Positions 51,813 to 62,120 of a stretch of 64,000 bases of DNA are shown piece by piece. How positions within the stretch are numbered: the stretch's first letter is position 1; each line of letters opens with the position of its first letter. Origin of the DNA: Chitinophagaceae bacterium (lineage in GTDB: Bacteria; Bacteroidota; Bacteroidia; Chitinophagales; Chitinophagaceae); NCBI GenBank assembly GCA_016787085.1, contig JAEUVJ010000053.1:310001-374000 (forward strand), in the 5' to 3' direction. The position numbers and the translations under genes were made by a program. The notes beneath the pieces were generated by a model, which saw nothing but the letters and a program-made list of their open reading frames with translations, searched no databases and had not been told where the DNA came from.

Positions 51813-52955
51813 ATGAAGTATTTATTGTACATATTTTTTTTATTGCTGCTGGCGGGTTGTTCATCGTCACGTAAGCAGGCAACAGGAGGGCCATCCGGCA
51901 GTATCGGGGAGATCCGGTATATCGGTGAGTATATGCTGCCCGGCGGTATGATCTTTAACGGATCGGTAGTGGGTGGCTTGTCGGGTATTGACTATGATGC
52001 AAAGCGGGATGTGTATTATATGATCTGCGACGATCCTTCTGTGAAAGGCCCTGCGAGATACTATACAGCAAAGATCATCTTTTCTGAAAGAGGGGTAGAT
52101 AGTGTGCAGGTACTGGATATGACACCCTTGCTGGACCCTGCCGGTAAAACTTACACTGATATCACAAAAGACCGCTTTCATTCGGCCGATGTGGAGGCTA
52201 TGCGTTATGATGCAAAAAGGGATGAATTGATATGGAGCAGCGAGGGACAACGCTATATGCGTGACGGTAAGCAGGAATTGCAGGACCCGCAGATCGTCAT
52301 GATGGACCGAAGTGGCCGGTACAAAGATAGCTTTGCCTTGCCGTCAAATATGCACATACAACCTGTTGAAAAGGGGCCGAGACATAACAGTGTTTTTGAA
52401 GGGATAGGTTTTGATACCGATTACAGTCATGTGTACGTAAGCGTGGAAGAACCGATCTATGAGGACGGGCAACGGGCAGGCGGGGGTGATACTACCGGAT
52501 GGATACGGATCTTAAAGTTCAACCGGAGCATAAAACAATGTGTGGCGCAATATGCATACAGGATAGATGCTGTGCCTTATCCTGCTGATCCGCCCGGCGC
52601 TTTTAAAATAAATGGTGTTTCTGACATTCTGTATATTGGAAATGACCAGTTCATTGTAATCGAAAGGGGTTATTCTACCGGGCGCACCCCATCTGATATC
52701 AGGATATACCTGGCTGATGCCGGTGGTGCAGAAGATGTTTCATCTATGTCATTACAGGCAGATAGAGTGAGAAAGCCGGTTGCCAAAAGATTGTTGCTTG
52801 ACATGAATACCATTGGGCGGTTTACCGATAACGTGGAAGGGGTAACGTTTGGACCTGTATTGCCCAATGGCCGCAGTACCTTGCTTTTTGTCACCGATGA
52901 TAATTTTGCGGCGAAGCAAAAGACACAGTTCTTTCTCTTTGAAGTAGTGCCATGA
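51813..52955 (+). CDS. Phytase-like esterase-family lipoprotein
   Basis: 380 residues with lipobox LAGC in MKYLLYIFFLLLLAGC. The segments GGLSGIDYDAKRDVYYMICD, SADVEAMRYDAKRDELIWSS, HNSVFEGIGFDTDYSHVYVS and TDNVEGVTFGPVLPNG are the repeated motifs of the esterase-like phytase domain (beta-propeller). Family activity is not firmly defined. It lies 80 bases from the divergent radical SAM gene. Confidence 0.85.
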   Translation: MKYLLYIFFLLLLAGCSSSRKQATGGPSGSIGEIRYIGEYMLPGGMIFNGSVVGGLSGIDYDAKRDVYYMICDDPSVKGPARYYTAKIIFSERGVDSVQVLDMTPLLDPAGKTYTDITKDRFHSADVEAMRYDAKRDELIWSSEGQRYMRDGKQELQDPQIVMMDRSGRYKDSFALPSNMHIQPVEKGPRHNSVFEGIGFDTDYSHVYVSVEEPIYEDGQRAGGGDTTGWIRILKFNRSIKQCVAQYAYRIDAVPYPADPPGAFKINGVSDILYIGNDQFIVIERGYSTGRTPSDIRIYLADAGGAEDVSSMSLQADRVRKPVAKRLLLDMNTIGRFTDNVEGVTFGPVLPNGRSTLLFVTDDNFAAKQKTQFFLFEVVP

Positions 52956-53033
52956 AGATGTTCATGACCTGTTTGTAATTTGTTCTTACAGTTTTGACCG
53001 ATTTTTATATCTTTCAATGATATATTTCTGTTT

Positions 53034-55484
53034 ATGAGAATTGTTCCTTTCATGGTTTCTGCTGCAGCTACTGCAGGACTTGTATGGGCGCTGAATAAAC
53101 CCTGGGGTTCGGCCGTGCCGATGCCATTAGGTAAGTTTTTAAGTCCGCAGCATGGGTTCTGGCAAAATGCGGAAGCCGCCGGGTATGACTTTACTGCCGA
53201 TCTGAAGTTCCCTGAGTTGAAAGGGGATGCTTCTGTTTATTTGGACGAGCGCCTGGTCCCACACATTTTTGCAGAGAATGATGAGGACCTTTATTTCCTG
53301 CAAGGGTACATACATGCAAAGTTCCGCCTGTTCCAGATGGATCTGCAGACAAAAGCTGCAGAAGGCAGGGCCAGCGAGATAGCCGGCGCTGTGGCTGTGA
53401 ATTTCGATAGAGAACAAAGACGGCTTGGAATGAAATATGCTGCCGAGAATGCCATGAAGGAAATGGAAAAAGATCCGGCTTCCCTGGCTATGTTCTCAGC
53501 TTATACCAAAGGTGTCAATGCTTATATCCATTCATTAAAGGAAAGTGAGATACCGGTAGAGTATAAACTTTTAAATGCAAAACCTGAGGCGTGGAGCAAT
53601 ATCCGTACAGCCTTATTGCTGAAAATGATGGCTAAAATGCTGAGTTCAGGTACGGAAAACGACCTCTTGAATACTAATGCAAAAAGTATTTTCGGTTATG
53701 ATGCATTTAAGCAGGTATACCCGCAGGTGCCTGATTCGTTGGTGCCGATCGTTCCTAAAGGAACTGTCTTTGATACGGCCGGTATTAAACCGGTAAAACC
53801 GGCAACAGCCGATTCATTGTACTTCGGTACAAAAGATACTATGATGATGGCCGAAATATCCAGGCCCGATAAGAATAATGGCAGTAATAACTGGGTAGTG
53901 GCCGGCAGCAAAACGCAGGACGGAGCCCCAATACTCTGTAATGACCCCCACCTGGAATTATCATTACCTTCTATCTGGTTTGAACTTCAGTTGTCAACAC
54001 CCACCAGCAATGCATATGGTGTTTCGTTGCCGGGCAGCCCGTTTGTGATCATTGGATTCAATGATAGTATTGCATGGGGTGTGACCAATTCACAAAGGGA
54101 TGTAAAGGATTATTTTGAAATAAAGTTCAAAGATGCTTCGAAGAAGGAGTACTGGTATAACGGGAAATGGGAGCCGGCCATGATCAGGTATGAGGAGATC
54201 AAAGTAAGAGGAAAGGGGACAGTATATGATACAGTAGCCTATACCGTCTTTGGTCCGGTGATATTTGACGAAAGTTTTTCCAATACAGTATCCAATAAAA
54301 GGAACCTTGCCATGCGATGGACAGCACATGATGGTAGTAATGAAGGGATGACCTTTTATAAGCTGAACCGGGCAAAGAACTATGATGATTATGTCAACGC
54401 CATCAGCACCTTTGATTGTCCCGGTCAGAATTTTGTGTTTGCCTCCAAGACAGGTGATATTGCTATCTGGCAGCAGGGGAAATTCCCGGCAAGGTGGGAC
54501 GGACAGGGCCAATTCGTAATGCCAGGGGAAGATGACAGCTATAACTGGCAGGGGTTTATTCCGCAGTCTGAAAACCCTCATGCAAAAAACCCGGAAAGAG
54601 GTTTTTTAGAAAGCGCCAACCAGCGCCCGGCTGATTCGTCTTATCCTTATTTCATTCCGGGCAGTTACATTACGCCAAGAGGTATTGCCATTGAACATTT
54701 TTTGTCGGGTATGAGTGGCATTACAGTATCAGATATGATGCGTCTTCAGAACAACTACTATAATGAACTGGCGAATGATGCCCTGCCGGTATTGCTGAAG
54801 TATGTAAACGAAGCAGGGTTGAATACAGAAGCAAGGAAATACATTGAGATCGTTAAAGCCTGGAATATGGAGGCCGGGCCGGCTTCCAAAGGGCAAACGA
54901 TCTACCAGTGCTGGTGGGATAGTCTCGAAGCAGCGATATGGAAAGATGATATCAGTAAAACCGATCCCATGGCGCCCTGGCCGGAAGAACAAACAACAAT
55001 GGAGTGGCTGGCCCGTGATTCCTCCTCCCTGTCATACATTGATAATATCAATACGCAGGAAACAGAAACATTGGATATGATTGTAACAACTGCTTTGAAT
55101 AAGGCATCGGTCAGTCTTGCCCAAAAGGAAGCAGAAGGGAAACTGGAATGGACACGCTTCAAGAACCCTTCGATTTATCATCTGATCAAAGACGGACTGC
55201 CCGCCTTTGCCAGGAAAGGGCTGAACGTGGGTGGTAATGGCAATATCATCAATGCCGTAACACATAGCCATGGCCCAAGCTGGAGAATGATCGTTCACAT
55301 GGTATCGGAAACAGAAGCGTATGGGGTATATCCTGCAGGCCAAAGTGGCAACCCGGGAAGTAAGTATTACGACAATTTTATAGATACATGGGTAAAAGGA
55401 GAGTATTATAAATTGTGGATGATGAAGGCAACGGAAACAGGCGATAAAAAAGTGAAGTGGGTAATGAAGTTTGGGAAGGGGTAA
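53034..55484 (+). CDS. Penicillin acylase-family protein
   Basis: An 816-residue Ntn hydrolase with an N-terminal membrane anchor. The alpha part includes DLYFLQGYIHAKFRLFQMDL. The autoprocessing site is NNGSNNWVVAGSK, where Ser284 would become the N-terminal nucleophile of the beta chain, followed by PILCNDPHLELSLPS. Such enzymes cleave amide bonds of penicillins, acyl-homoserine lactones or other acyl amides; the substrate here is unknown. It works in the periplasm. Confidence 0.93.
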   Translation: MRIVPFMVSAAATAGLVWALNKPWGSAVPMPLGKFLSPQHGFWQNAEAAGYDFTADLKFPELKGDASVYLDERLVPHIFAENDEDLYFLQGYIHAKFRLFQMDLQTKAAEGRASEIAGAVAVNFDREQRRLGMKYAAENAMKEMEKDPASLAMFSAYTKGVNAYIHSLKESEIPVEYKLLNAKPEAWSNIRTALLLKMMAKMLSSGTENDLLNTNAKSIFGYDAFKQVYPQVPDSLVPIVPKGTVFDTAGIKPVKPATADSLYFGTKDTMMMAEISRPDKNNGSNNWVVAGSKTQDGAPILCNDPHLELSLPSIWFELQLSTPTSNAYGVSLPGSPFVIIGFNDSIAWGVTNSQRDVKDYFEIKFKDASKKEYWYNGKWEPAMIRYEEIKVRGKGTVYDTVAYTVFGPVIFDESFSNTVSNKRNLAMRWTAHDGSNEGMTFYKLNRAKNYDDYVNAISTFDCPGQNFVFASKTGDIAIWQQGKFPARWDGQGQFVMPGEDDSYNWQGFIPQSENPHAKNPERGFLESANQRPADSSYPYFIPGSYITPRGIAIEHFLSGMSGITVSDMMRLQNNYYNELANDALPVLLKYVNEAGLNTEARKYIEIVKAWNMEAGPASKGQTIYQCWWDSLEAAIWKDDISKTDPMAPWPEEQTTMEWLARDSSSLSYIDNINTQETETLDMIVTTALNKASVSLAQKEAEGKLEWTRFKNPSIYHLIKDGLPAFARKGLNVGGNGNIINAVTHSHGPSWRMIVHMVSETEAYGVYPAGQSGNPGSKYYDNFIDTWVKGEYYKLWMMKATETGDKKVKWVMKFGKG

Positions 55485-55601
55485 GGAGCGGAGTAGAGAG
55501 TTGGGAACCAGGAATGCCGGGCTTTGCAGCCCAAATAAAGTGAGTGAAGGCAATAGGAAAATAATAAGCGGGATCAAAAACTATATATCAAATCAGATAA
55601 A

Positions 55602-55949
55602 ATGAAATTCATTGTAGCTGTTATACTGACTGCATCACTGGCATTTGCGGCGGGGTTATGGTTTGACTGGTGGAGTATCGCTATTGCTGCTTTTATCGTG
55701 GCATTGCTGGTTCACCAGAAAGCAGGCAAAGCTTTTTTGGCCGGCTTTACCGGCCTGTTTATTCTATGGGGTGGTTTCGCCTGGTGGATGGATATGCAGA
55801 ATGAAAGTATATTATCTAAAAAGATCGCTGCCACCTTGCCTCTTGGCGGCAATGCCATACTGCTGATCGTCGTCACTGCCCTGGTCGGTGCATTGGTTGC
55901 CGGTTTCGGGGCCATGAGCGGCAGTTACCTGCGAAGCAGTAATAAATGA
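55602..55949 (+). CDS. Small membrane protein of unknown function
   Basis: 115 residues with three to four hydrophobic helices: FIVAVILTASLAFAAGLWFD, SIAIAAFIVALLVHQ, AFLAGFTGLFILWGGFAWWM and AILLIVVTALVGALVAGFGA. It follows penicillin acylase by 117 bases. No known domain was recognised. The short charged loop DMQNESILSKKIAATL is probably cytoplasmic or periplasmic between helices. Confidence 0.65.
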   Translation: MKFIVAVILTASLAFAAGLWFDWWSIAIAAFIVALLVHQKAGKAFLAGFTGLFILWGGFAWWMDMQNESILSKKIAATLPLGGNAILLIVVTALVGALVAGFGAMSGSYLRSSNK

Positions 55950-56253
55950 TCTTCTTATTGGCCTTATGATATAAACTACACAATCTGCCTGTAATTATTT
56001 GTCTGCACCGTTTACTATCACATCTCATCCATTCTCCTGCTCAATTCATACCATCTCCCATTGGCAGGCCGCCAAAACTCCGGTTAGTTTGCCAACTGTT
56101 TACAAACTGCCTGTAGCAGCTTATCGTATTATACAGCATTCAGATCATCACGGGTAACGGGTAGTCTATGTACCTTTTTCGGGCAAGCTACCTTATTGTC
56201 GTGATGCTGAGATTTGTTTCTTTTATCTAAACCTTTAAACCTGTTCCTGACTT
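55950..56253. other. 304-bp intergenic region
   Basis: Between the small membrane protein and the dihaem cytochrome, both rightward. I see no gene, hairpin or clear TAnnTTTG element in it. Confidence 0.5.
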
Positions 56254-57222
56254 ATGCGAAAGTTTTTAAAATTTCTTAAATGGACCGGCATCGCCATTCT
56301 GTCCATTCTCCTCATTTTGTACATCGTGATCGAATTGCGGCAAAACCGGATATTCGATGCCCCTTATCCTGTCGTAAGAGCTACGGATGACAGTCTTGTT
56401 ATAGCCCGGGGTAAGGCACTGGTTTACGGACCGGCTCACTGTGCTAATTGTCATGCCCCGAAAGAAATGGAAGAACAGGTAAATAAGGGTATCGAAACGC
56501 CATTAAGCGGCGGCCTTGTCTTTGATCTGCCTATTGGCGAGATATATGCTAAGAATATCACCCCGGATGCGACTGGTATCGGCAACATGACCGATGCAGA
56601 GGTGGCCAGGGCCCTTCGGTATGGAGTGAGAAAAGATGGCCGGGCTTTGTTCGACTTCATGCCTTTTCACAATACCAGTGATGAGGACCTCACGGCGATC
56701 ATCTCTTACCTGCGCAGCCAGCCGGCGGTTAAGCATGAAGTGCCGGAAAATAAAATGAACCTGGTCGGTAAAGCGGTCAGTGCATTCTTATTAAAGCCAG
56801 CCGGACCTGTGGGCGATGTACCCGTGGCGGTGAAAAGAGATACGTCCGCACTGTATGGCCAATACTTAGCCAATAATGTAGCCAACTGCAGGGGTTGCCA
56901 TACTAACCGCGATCTGATGACAGGTGCATTCATTGGTGAGGATTATGCAGGAGGATTACAATTTGAAACAGCGACCGATTCAGGTACCTATTACCTGACA
57001 ACACCCAACCTGACGCCCGATGAAGCAACCGGTCGCATAGTGGGATGGTCGCAAAGGCAGTTTATTGACCGTTTCAGAACGGGAAGGCTGATCAAACAAA
57101 CGCATATGCCCTGGGGCCCTTTTGGAAGAATGAGTGATGATGAACTGAAAGCGATCTATAATTTCCTGCAAACAGTAAAGCCTGTTCGAAATGAAGTAAA
57201 GCTGGGCCTGATGAAGAAATAG
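56254..57222 (+). CDS. Membrane-anchored dihaem cytochrome c
   Basis: 322 residues. An N-terminal transmembrane anchor (TGIAILSILLILYIVIELRQ) is followed by two cytochrome c domains. Haem site 1 is CANCH near residue 68, and haem site 2 is CRGCH near residue 212, each with Gly-rich spacing. Candidate axial ligands are in DFMPFHNTSDEDL and HMPWGPFGRMSDDE. It is likely an electron carrier in the periplasm. The region before it (55950-56253) holds no gene. Confidence 0.92.
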   Translation: MRKFLKFLKWTGIAILSILLILYIVIELRQNRIFDAPYPVVRATDDSLVIARGKALVYGPAHCANCHAPKEMEEQVNKGIETPLSGGLVFDLPIGEIYAKNITPDATGIGNMTDAEVARALRYGVRKDGRALFDFMPFHNTSDEDLTAIISYLRSQPAVKHEVPENKMNLVGKAVSAFLLKPAGPVGDVPVAVKRDTSALYGQYLANNVANCRGCHTNRDLMTGAFIGEDYAGGLQFETATDSGTYYLTTPNLTPDEATGRIVGWSQRQFIDRFRTGRLIKQTHMPWGPFGRMSDDELKAIYNFLQTVKPVRNEVKLGLMKK

Positions 57223-57244
57223 CCTTTTGGTCAGTAAAATATGC

Positions 57245-57274
57245 AAACAACCGGTATGGTAATACCGGTTGTTT
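57245..57274. terminator. Hairpin terminator between convergent genes
   Basis: A perfect 13-bp stem AAACAACCGGTAT / ATACCGGTTGTTT with loop GGTA, followed on the plus strand by CGGTTTTAGTTTTT. It lies between cytochrome c (plus) and the small gene (minus). Confidence 0.82.
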
Positions 57275-57279
57275 CGGTT

Positions 57280-57483
57280 TTAGTTTTTGTTGAATGCTTT
57301 CAGTGGTGGGGTGTTGAACGGTGTATCAAAAAAGAGGAGCAGCGCTTTTCGCCAGGCGTCATTGGCTTTTCCCATAGAAATGATCTCCTGCAGGTACTGG
57401 CACCTTTTCTTGTAATCAATATTCTCCAGGATAAAATAGAGTACTAGTTTTTTGGTAGCTGGGGTTGATTGCGTACGGATCAT
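57280..57483 (-). CDS. Small protein of unknown function
   Basis: 67 residues: MIRTQSTPATKKLVLYFILE, then a helix NIDYKKRCQYLQEIISMGK and ANDAWRKALLLFFDTPFNTP. It is amphipathic and has one Cys. It could be a real small gene because it ends just before the hairpin terminator at 57245 and its composition is protein-like. No family or partner is known. The region on its right to 57722 has nothing recognisable. Confidence 0.4.
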   Translation of the reverse strand: MIRTQSTPATKKLVLYFILENIDYKKRCQYLQEIISMGKANDAWRKALLLFFDTPFNTPPLKAFNKN

Positions 57484-57722
57484 AGTGCAGAGTTTCCTGG
57501 GTAAGATGTAAAAATTATGCCATTACTGTATTGTGAAAAGAAAAGATATTCACAGTAGCTATATTCATATCGCTGTGCCGCTGGTCACTGGCTACACAGG
57601 TGCCGGAACAGGTTCAGGTTGAGTGTGCCTGGAAAAGAATTGCACCAACTGCCCGGCTCAGTATAGCGTTATAAGAAGAGAACGGTATTGAATATCAAAA
57701 CGGAGGGGATAAAGACCAGGTG

Positions 57723-58658
57723 TCAGCCATTGAAAGAATATACCGGCTGCACCTGTTTCTGAACGATTGATGGCGGCATCCCAAACTTGCGTTTGAATGC
57801 CTTACTGAAAGATGCCAGGTCAGAAAAGGAGCAAAGCCTGGCGATATCCTTTAGTTCGGCCTCCTTGTTTTGTAAAGCCGTTTTTGCATGTACCAGTCTT
57901 TTATTCTGTACATACTCAAAGGGGGTTTGTCGGTAAGCAAGCTTAAAACATCTCAGCAAATGATATTTGGATAAACTTGAATAAAAAGATATCTCCTCAA
58001 GGGAAGGATTGAGAAGATAGTTTTCCTCCATATACTCCCTGGCAGTGATCAGGCGTCTTAAAATTTCCCGCCTGGTGGCCTTCTTCAGAAAATTAAGCCG
58101 TGTCATAGATTCATGGATGCCAAACTGAAGAAGAACGATTTTTTCAGCTGTTTCCACTATAAATTCATTGAATAATTCTTCGGGTATTACAGAGTCCCGG
58201 AAGTAATACCAGGAGGCGCATTTGCTTAATTGTGCCTGAAGGGGTGAATGCCTGCCGGCAAATATGTGGTTGAAGAATTCAGGATATGACAGATGGGAGA
58301 AGGAAAAAGCATCCAGGTCATATTTGTTCTTGTTACTTAGTACGGCATGTATATCAGATAATAATTCCGGCTTGATATATAAACATATTCCCTCTACAGA
58401 TGCTGAAGAATCTACGATGCATTCACCGCTGTCCTGTTGAAAAGCGCCCAGCAGGAACTGGCCCTGGTCAACTCTGTATTTAACCCTGTTCGAATCAAAG
58501 TAATACTCAGTGCCCTTTAAAACATACTTGATGCTGATATCCCTGAATACATTCCTGTTATGCCACTTTTTTAAACTGGAAAAAACAACTCTGCCTGACG
58601 AGCCAGTCAGCCTTGTCAGGTTATTTAGTGGCGTTTCAATTGTCTCTACCGTGTACAT
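57723..58658 (-). CDS. AraC-family transcriptional regulator
   Basis: 311 residues. The N-terminal 190 residues form a cupin-like sensor region (YVLKGTEYYFDSNRVKYRVD). The C-terminal 100 hold the two-HTH AraC domain: LNPSLEEISFYSSLSKYHLL, RCFKLAYRQTPFEYVQNKRL and ARLCSFSDLASFSKAFKRKF, followed by the usual GMPPSIV. It is divergent from the alpha/beta hydrolase gene, with 284 bases between (58659-58942). No operator was recognised there. Confidence 0.9.
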   Translation of the reverse strand: MYTVETIETPLNNLTRLTGSSGRVVFSSLKKWHNRNVFRDISIKYVLKGTEYYFDSNRVKYRVDQGQFLLGAFQQDSGECIVDSSASVEGICLYIKPELLSDIHAVLSNKNKYDLDAFSFSHLSYPEFFNHIFAGRHSPLQAQLSKCASWYYFRDSVIPEELFNEFIVETAEKIVLLQFGIHESMTRLNFLKKATRREILRRLITAREYMEENYLLNPSLEEISFYSSLSKYHLLRCFKLAYRQTPFEYVQNKRLVHAKTALQNKEAELKDIARLCSFSDLASFSKAFKRKFGMPPSIVQKQVQPVYSFNG

Positions 58659-58954
58659 CCCGTGTCCGGTTTTTTTTGATCATAACGTAGGCATGAAAGG
58701 TGGTCAAATCGCTGTTTATCCTGGTGGCAACTTTATGAAGGGTTACTATTCTTGACGAATGGCCTGTAAAATGAAATGATTCTGCTTACCAGGTAACAGG
58801 GATGCAAATAAGCAACAATGGACAAGCTGTTTTTACTATGCACAGATACACATTTGATAACTTTCCGTGAGGCGAAAGCCTCAAACCAATACAGTTTTCT
58901 GCATTTGTAATGACGGAGACAGGTACTATTTTTCAAATCTAAATGATGCACAGA

Positions 58955-60307
58955 ATGAAAAAAGCACGTGTTGTACGATCAGCGATAAAGATTTTTGCCA
59001 GTGGTCTCCTGTACTTATGTTTTATCACCTTGGTTTTTGCATTCTCCGCCGGCGATGGTAATATAGGAATGAAAATGACAGGCATTGTTGCATCTTCTGC
59101 GGACTTTTATCTTTTTGCCGGGGAGGCTCCATCGGGAGTTTACAAATTCAATGATGGCAGCTATGTCACATTTGCCAGGATGCAAGGGGGCTCTTTCATA
59201 ATATTTTCAGATGGCAACATCCGTGGTTTAAGACCGGCATCAGTACCCAATACTTTTGAGTATGGTAATGCTATTGCAGGCTTCGACAAGATAGAAGGCA
59301 GGGTACAGGTTGAGAAAAAGGGTGCGGAGATCTTACTAAAAACAGAAAGAGAAGAAAAGACAGGTGCAAAAATGAAATTCAAAGAACAGGATAAGGAGTT
59401 CAGGAACGGGGACATCAGGCTTGCTGGTACACTAATACTTCCTGAAGGAAAAGGGCCGTTTCCCTGTATAGTGATGACACATGGTTCAGGTCCAGAAAAA
59501 AGGGAAGAAAGCCGGGGGCTTGCCTATCTGTTCGCCGGCAATGGTATTGCGGCTTTCATTTATGACAAGAGGGGTATTGAGATGCCTGATGAAGGAAATT
59601 GGAAAGCTTCCTTTGCCGATTATGCCGACGATGCAATAGCAGCGGGGCGACTGATGGAAAAGCAAAAGACTATTGATAATAAGTTGATCGGGATCTTCGG
59701 GCATAGCCAGGGTGGATGGGTGGTTCCTTTGGCAGCGACCCGGAGTACCCTTTTCTCTTATGCGATCATCAGTGCAGGTAATGTGGTGACACCGGTAGAA
59801 CAGCATCTCTATAACGGTTCGTGCAGGTTCAGGCAGTTTGGGATGAAAGAGCAATTCATTAAAGAGGTTTATGAGTTCCGTCTTACGAAGTATGAAGTAA
59901 TAGTCACCGGAAACCGGGCAAATTTTGAAGCAGCTTTACCAGTTGCAAAAGAAAAACCCTGGTTCCAAAGAACAGGCGATGGGGTAGGCCGGGATTCATT
60001 TTGGATATTGAACGGGTATTATAGCTCCGATACGGCATTAAGTGCTATGAAATGTCCTGTATTGGTCATCGCCGGGGAGTTGGATAAATACACGGATACT
60101 AAAAGGAATATGGCTTTGTTTCAGCAAATATTTGAGAAAAGCGGTAATAAGAATGTAACCTATAAAATATTTCCTTCTGCTAATCACGCCTACCTGGAAA
60201 CCGCTACCGGTAAACTTGATGAAACGGAAATAACTGAATTAAAAAGATTTGTTCCGGGTTATTTTGATATTTTAACCAGCTGGACAAAAAAGGTTACTTC
60301 GAAATAA
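58955..60307 (+). CDS. Exported alpha/beta hydrolase
   Basis: About 450 residues from MKKARVVRSAIKIFASGLLY, a signal or anchor. Residues about 30-140 form a beta-rich N-terminal region (FLFAGEAP-like strands; YLFAGEAPSGVYKFNDGSY). The hydrolase domain starts LAGTLILPEGKGPFPCIVMT, with the nucleophile elbow GIFGHSQGGWVVPLA (Ser in GHSQGG) and a later ANHAYLE supplying His. It resembles dienelactone hydrolase/esterase-type secreted enzymes. ATGs at 58943 and 58946 lie just upstream and are alternatives. Confidence 0.85.
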   Translation: MKKARVVRSAIKIFASGLLYLCFITLVFAFSAGDGNIGMKMTGIVASSADFYLFAGEAPSGVYKFNDGSYVTFARMQGGSFIIFSDGNIRGLRPASVPNTFEYGNAIAGFDKIEGRVQVEKKGAEILLKTEREEKTGAKMKFKEQDKEFRNGDIRLAGTLILPEGKGPFPCIVMTHGSGPEKREESRGLAYLFAGNGIAAFIYDKRGIEMPDEGNWKASFADYADDAIAAGRLMEKQKTIDNKLIGIFGHSQGGWVVPLAATRSTLFSYAIISAGNVVTPVEQHLYNGSCRFRQFGMKEQFIKEVYEFRLTKYEVIVTGNRANFEAALPVAKEKPWFQRTGDGVGRDSFWILNGYYSSDTALSAMKCPVLVIAGELDKYTDTKRNMALFQQIFEKSGNKNVTYKIFPSANHAYLETATGKLDETEITELKRFVPGYFDILTSWTKKVTSK

Positions 60308-60404
60308 TTAAACGATGTTTTGAAGTTAGAAACCACCCGGCAACTGGGATCATGGTTCTGACGGGTGTATTGATTCTTTAAAAATGATGACCCGGCTCCC
60401 GCTC

Positions 60405-61913
60405 TTACCTTGGCGGGCCAAATGTTAAACTATTTACGACATTTAACCCGCCTCCTGAAGCAAATACGCTGATGAAATTTCCGGTTGGATCGTATTTGTT
60501 AACAGCACTGGAATTGTAATTGCCGATGTACAGGTTACCGTTCTTGTCAAATGTAAAGCCTTCACAATTGTTGAGCCCGGAAATGAAAACTGAAACGAAT
60601 GCCCCGGTAGTGGCATTATACTTCTTTACGTTGCCAGCCTGCCAGTCCATGATGAAAAGATTATTGCTGGAATCAAACCATAGGTTCACAGGACCCTGTA
60701 ATTGACCTGCGCCGGAACCAGTCGGAATGAAGACATCTGTAAATTGTCCATTTGTATCAAACCTTTTTACATCACGGGAAGCGAAGCAAACTACATATAG
60801 CCTCCCTTGTGCATCCCATGCATGTGACATAGCGTTACTTTGCCCAAAACTAAAGTTGGGAAACTCATCTATAAAAGTTCCGGTCGCGGCGTTGAACCTG
60901 GCTATTTTATTTTTGGATGCACCCCATTGGCTAATATAGATTTTACCGTCAGGTGCAAATGTCATTTTCCCCGGGTTGTCAAGAGCATACCCGCTTGAAA
61001 ATTGCCCTAAATAGTTTCCATTGGCGCTATCATATCTCATCAGGTAAGGAGTGTAAAAGCCAGTTACATAAAGATGCCCGTCGGGCCCCCACGCCACTTC
61101 CTGAGGCGCAATCAATCCTCCGGAGCCGGGGAGTACAAAGTTCCCCATATAGGCCCCAGTTACACCATTATACCTTTTTACTGAATTTGTATTCTGGCTG
61201 CTGACAAACAGGTCCAAATTTCCTGATGAAGCGGGTGTATTTACTGTTACCTGAATTTCATCGCTGCCAATAGCTCCCATATTATCAGTCACGGTGAGTT
61301 TGAAAACGTAAATGCCGGCCACCAGTCCTGTAACAGTTGTATTGGCGGAAGATGGCGCCGCAATTGTTTCTCCTGCAGGACCGGAAACTTTTACCCATGC
61401 ATACGAAGAAATGGTTCCATCATTATCTGTACCGGAACCGCTTAGAATAACCTGGCTGGCCGGGAGGCTTATTGTTTGATCTGAACCGGCATTGGCAATA
61501 GGAGGGATATTCCCTGGCGCCGGATTGACAGTCACCCGTGTATCATCACTGCCTGTTGCACCCTTATTATCAGTCACGGTGAGCTTGAAAATGTAAATAC
61601 CGGCTACCAGTCCTGTAACGGTTGTATTGGCTGAAGAAGGCCCTGCTATTGTTTCTCCTGCAGGACCGGATACTTTTGTCCATGCATAAGAAGAAATGCT
61701 TCCATCATTATCTGTTCCCGATCCGGCCAGGCTTACCTGGTTAACAGGCAGTGTTATTACCTGGTCTGCCCCGGCATCAGCCACCGGGGTATTGTTGGCA
61801 GGTGGAGTGCCGGTACCCGGCTTTTTACTGCAATGAGCATATACGGTCAGGATAGAGAATAAGAATGAATAACAAAGAATTTTTCCTATACGATCAGGTA
61901 GATTTCTTTTCAT
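60405..61913 (-). CDS. PKD-NHL repeat secreted protein
   Basis: About 502 residues from MKRNLPDRIGKILCYSFLF. Two PKD/Ig-like repeats of about 90 residues follow: GSGTDNDGSISSYAWTKVSG ... and GSGTDNDGTISSYAWVKVSG ..., nearly identical to each other. An NHL-type beta-propeller follows (QEVAWGPDGHLYVTGFYTPY, GKMTFAPDGKIYISQWGASK, NLWFDSSNNLFIMDWQAGN). It is likely surface-exposed and involved in binding carbohydrates or peptides. The earlier ATG at 62033 is rejected because the signal peptide begins later. Confidence 0.82.
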   Translation of the reverse strand: MKRNLPDRIGKILCYSFLFSILTVYAHCSKKPGTGTPPANNTPVADAGADQVITLPVNQVSLAGSGTDNDGSISSYAWTKVSGPAGETIAGPSSANTTVTGLVAGIYIFKLTVTDNKGATGSDDTRVTVNPAPGNIPPIANAGSDQTISLPASQVILSGSGTDNDGTISSYAWVKVSGPAGETIAAPSSANTTVTGLVAGIYVFKLTVTDNMGAIGSDEIQVTVNTPASSGNLDLFVSSQNTNSVKRYNGVTGAYMGNFVLPGSGGLIAPQEVAWGPDGHLYVTGFYTPYLMRYDSANGNYLGQFSSGYALDNPGKMTFAPDGKIYISQWGASKNKIARFNAATGTFIDEFPNFSFGQSNAMSHAWDAQGRLYVVCFASRDVKRFDTNGQFTDVFIPTGSGAGQLQGPVNLWFDSSNNLFIMDWQAGNVKKYNATTGAFVSVFISGLNNCEGFTFDKNGNLYIGNYNSSAVNKYDPTGNFISVFASGGGLNVVNSLTFGPPR

Positions 61914-62120
61914 AATGATGATATTATGTATGATGGTAGCAGGATACGTCATAGTTTGAGAACGTTGTTCAATAAAAGTAGGAGCAGAACAGGAAGGAGT
62001 AAAGGCATTCATAAAACATGCAACAATGAACAAGAAATAAATTCATAATAAGCAACAAATGACAAATACCATGCGACCTCATCCTTAAAGACAACTAATA
62101 GCCCGTAAAATAAATTTTGC

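Noticed and set aside
55032..55577. 181-residue open frame antisense to penicillin acylase
   Set aside because: It is antisense to the acylase C-terminal part, with no recognisable domain.
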